Below, in pieces: positions 6,511 to 7,055 of a stretch of 7,055 nt of DNA. A program made the position numbers and the translations under genes. This DNA comes from Lentisphaerota bacterium (GTDB taxonomy: Bacteria; Verrucomicrobiota; Kiritimatiellia; RFP12; UBA1067): positions 1-7,055 of the forward strand of contig SUVZ01000197.1 in assembly GCA_015061765.1 (NCBI GenBank). The letters are read 5' to 3'. The notes under the pieces were generated by a model that saw nothing but the letters and a program-made list of their open reading frames with translations, was not told the DNA's origin and did no database searches. The number at the start of each line of letters is the position of its first letter. Position 1 is the stretch's first letter.

Positions 6511-7055
6511 TCAGCCAAGCACCTTGGCGATGCGGCCGACTGCCTCCTCGACGTTCTCGCGGGAGTTGAATGCAGAGATGCGAATGTAGCCCTGTCCGTT
6601 CCGGCCAAAGCCGGCGCCGGGCGTCGTGACGACATTGGCCTCGTTGAGGAGCCTGTCGAAGAAGTCCCAGCTGTCGCCCTTGACGTTCACCCAGAGGTAG
6701 GGGGAGTCGGTGCCGCCGATGACGTCGTAACCGAACCCCTTCAGAGCGTCCTTGACGATCTTGGCGTTTCCGAGATAGAAATCGATGAGCGCCTTGGTCT
6801 GGGCCTGCCCTTCAGGCGTGTGGACCGCCTCGGCTCCGCGCTGGGTGATGTAGCTGCAGCCGTTGAACTTCGTCGTCTGGCGGCGCGTCCAGAAGGGGCG
6901 CAGCTCGACCGGAGTGCCGTCGGCCTTCCACGCGACGAGTCCCTTCGGAACGACCGTGTAGCCGCAGCGGATGCCGGTGAAGCCGGCCGTCTTCGAATAG
7001 CTGCGGAACTCGATCGCGCAGGAACGCGCGCCGGAGCACTCGTAGATGGAGTGGG
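6511..7055 (-). CDS. dapL: LL-diaminopimelate aminotransferase (5' part cut off by window edge)
   Basis: DapL is a PLP-dependent class I/II aminotransferase that turns tetrahydrodipicolinate directly into LL-diaminopimelate with glutamate as amino donor. It bypasses the succinyl or acetyl steps of the lysine and peptidoglycan pathway. About 180 C-terminal residues are visible out of some 410 usual for the family, ending at TGA (6511-6513). The fragment carries the PLP-lysine motif [19 protein letters not shown] (Lys codon 6991-6993), then [50 protein letters not shown] and a final helix ending [14 protein letters not shown] followed by G(Y/W)TVVP is characteristic of DapL rather than of general aspartate aminotransferases. 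The reading frame is intact throughout. A strong terminator follows at once, so dapL is the last gene of its unit. Confidence 0.94.
   Translation of the reverse strand, partial: HSIYECSGARSCAIEFRSYSKTAGFTGIRCGYTVVPKGLVAWKADGTPVELRPFWTRRQTTKFNGCSYITQRGAEAVHTPEGQAQTKALIDFYLGNAKIVKDALKGFGYDVIGGTDSPYLWVNVKGDSWDFFDRLLNEANVVTTPGAGFGRNGQGYIRISAFNSRENVEEAVGRIAKVLG

Overview
The window lies entirely on the minus strand as far as genes go. It holds five protein genes in three transcription units: a pyruvate, phosphate dikinase gene (ppdK, 3' end cut off by the left edge), a ferrous-iron uptake operon (feoA-feoB) that continues into a gene for an outer-membrane beta-barrel protein, and the 3' part of an LL-diaminopimelate aminotransferase gene (dapL, 5' end cut off by the right edge). 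In the direction of transcription the order is dapL, terminator, promoter, feoA, feoB, barrel gene, terminator, promoter, ppdK.

The organism is a diderm bacterium: the barrel protein has a signal peptide and ends in phenylalanine, as outer-membrane barrels do. FeoAB imports Fe(II), the soluble form under anoxic conditions, and PPDK is common in fermentative anaerobes. The one-step DapL route to diaminopimelate is typical of Chlamydiae, Verrucomicrobia and relatives, some Bacteroidetes, spirochaetes and some deltaproteobacteria. My best guess is an anaerobic member of the PVC group (Verrucomicrobiota/Kiritimatiellota/Lentisphaerota type), but this is inference from gene content only. Coding DNA is GC-rich and strongly avoids the codons TTA, CTA and TCA. 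Intergenic stretches are AT-rich.

Region by region: 1-2568 is ppdK, with its catalytic residues all visible. 2569-2775 holds the ppdK promoter and the terminator of the unit upstream. 2776-6313 is feoA-feoB-barrel, read from one good promoter (TTGACA, 17 bp, TAAACT). feoA and feoB overlap by ATGA, and the barrel gene starts 14 bp after feoB, with its ribosome binding site overlapping the feoB stop codon. 6314-6510 holds the feo promoter and a strong terminator for dapL. 6511-7055 is dapL.

The most interesting point is the third gene of the feo operon. It encodes a barrel of about 325 residues whose mature N-terminus carries nine cysteines in 26 residues, arranged as a duplicated C-x-C-x4-C-x-C unit like a small metallothionein. 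The arrangement suggests a three-part metal route: an outer-membrane channel with a metal-binding tail, the FeoB inner-membrane permease and its FeoA partner. FeoB also has Thr in place of the usual Asn of its G4 nucleotide-specificity motif.
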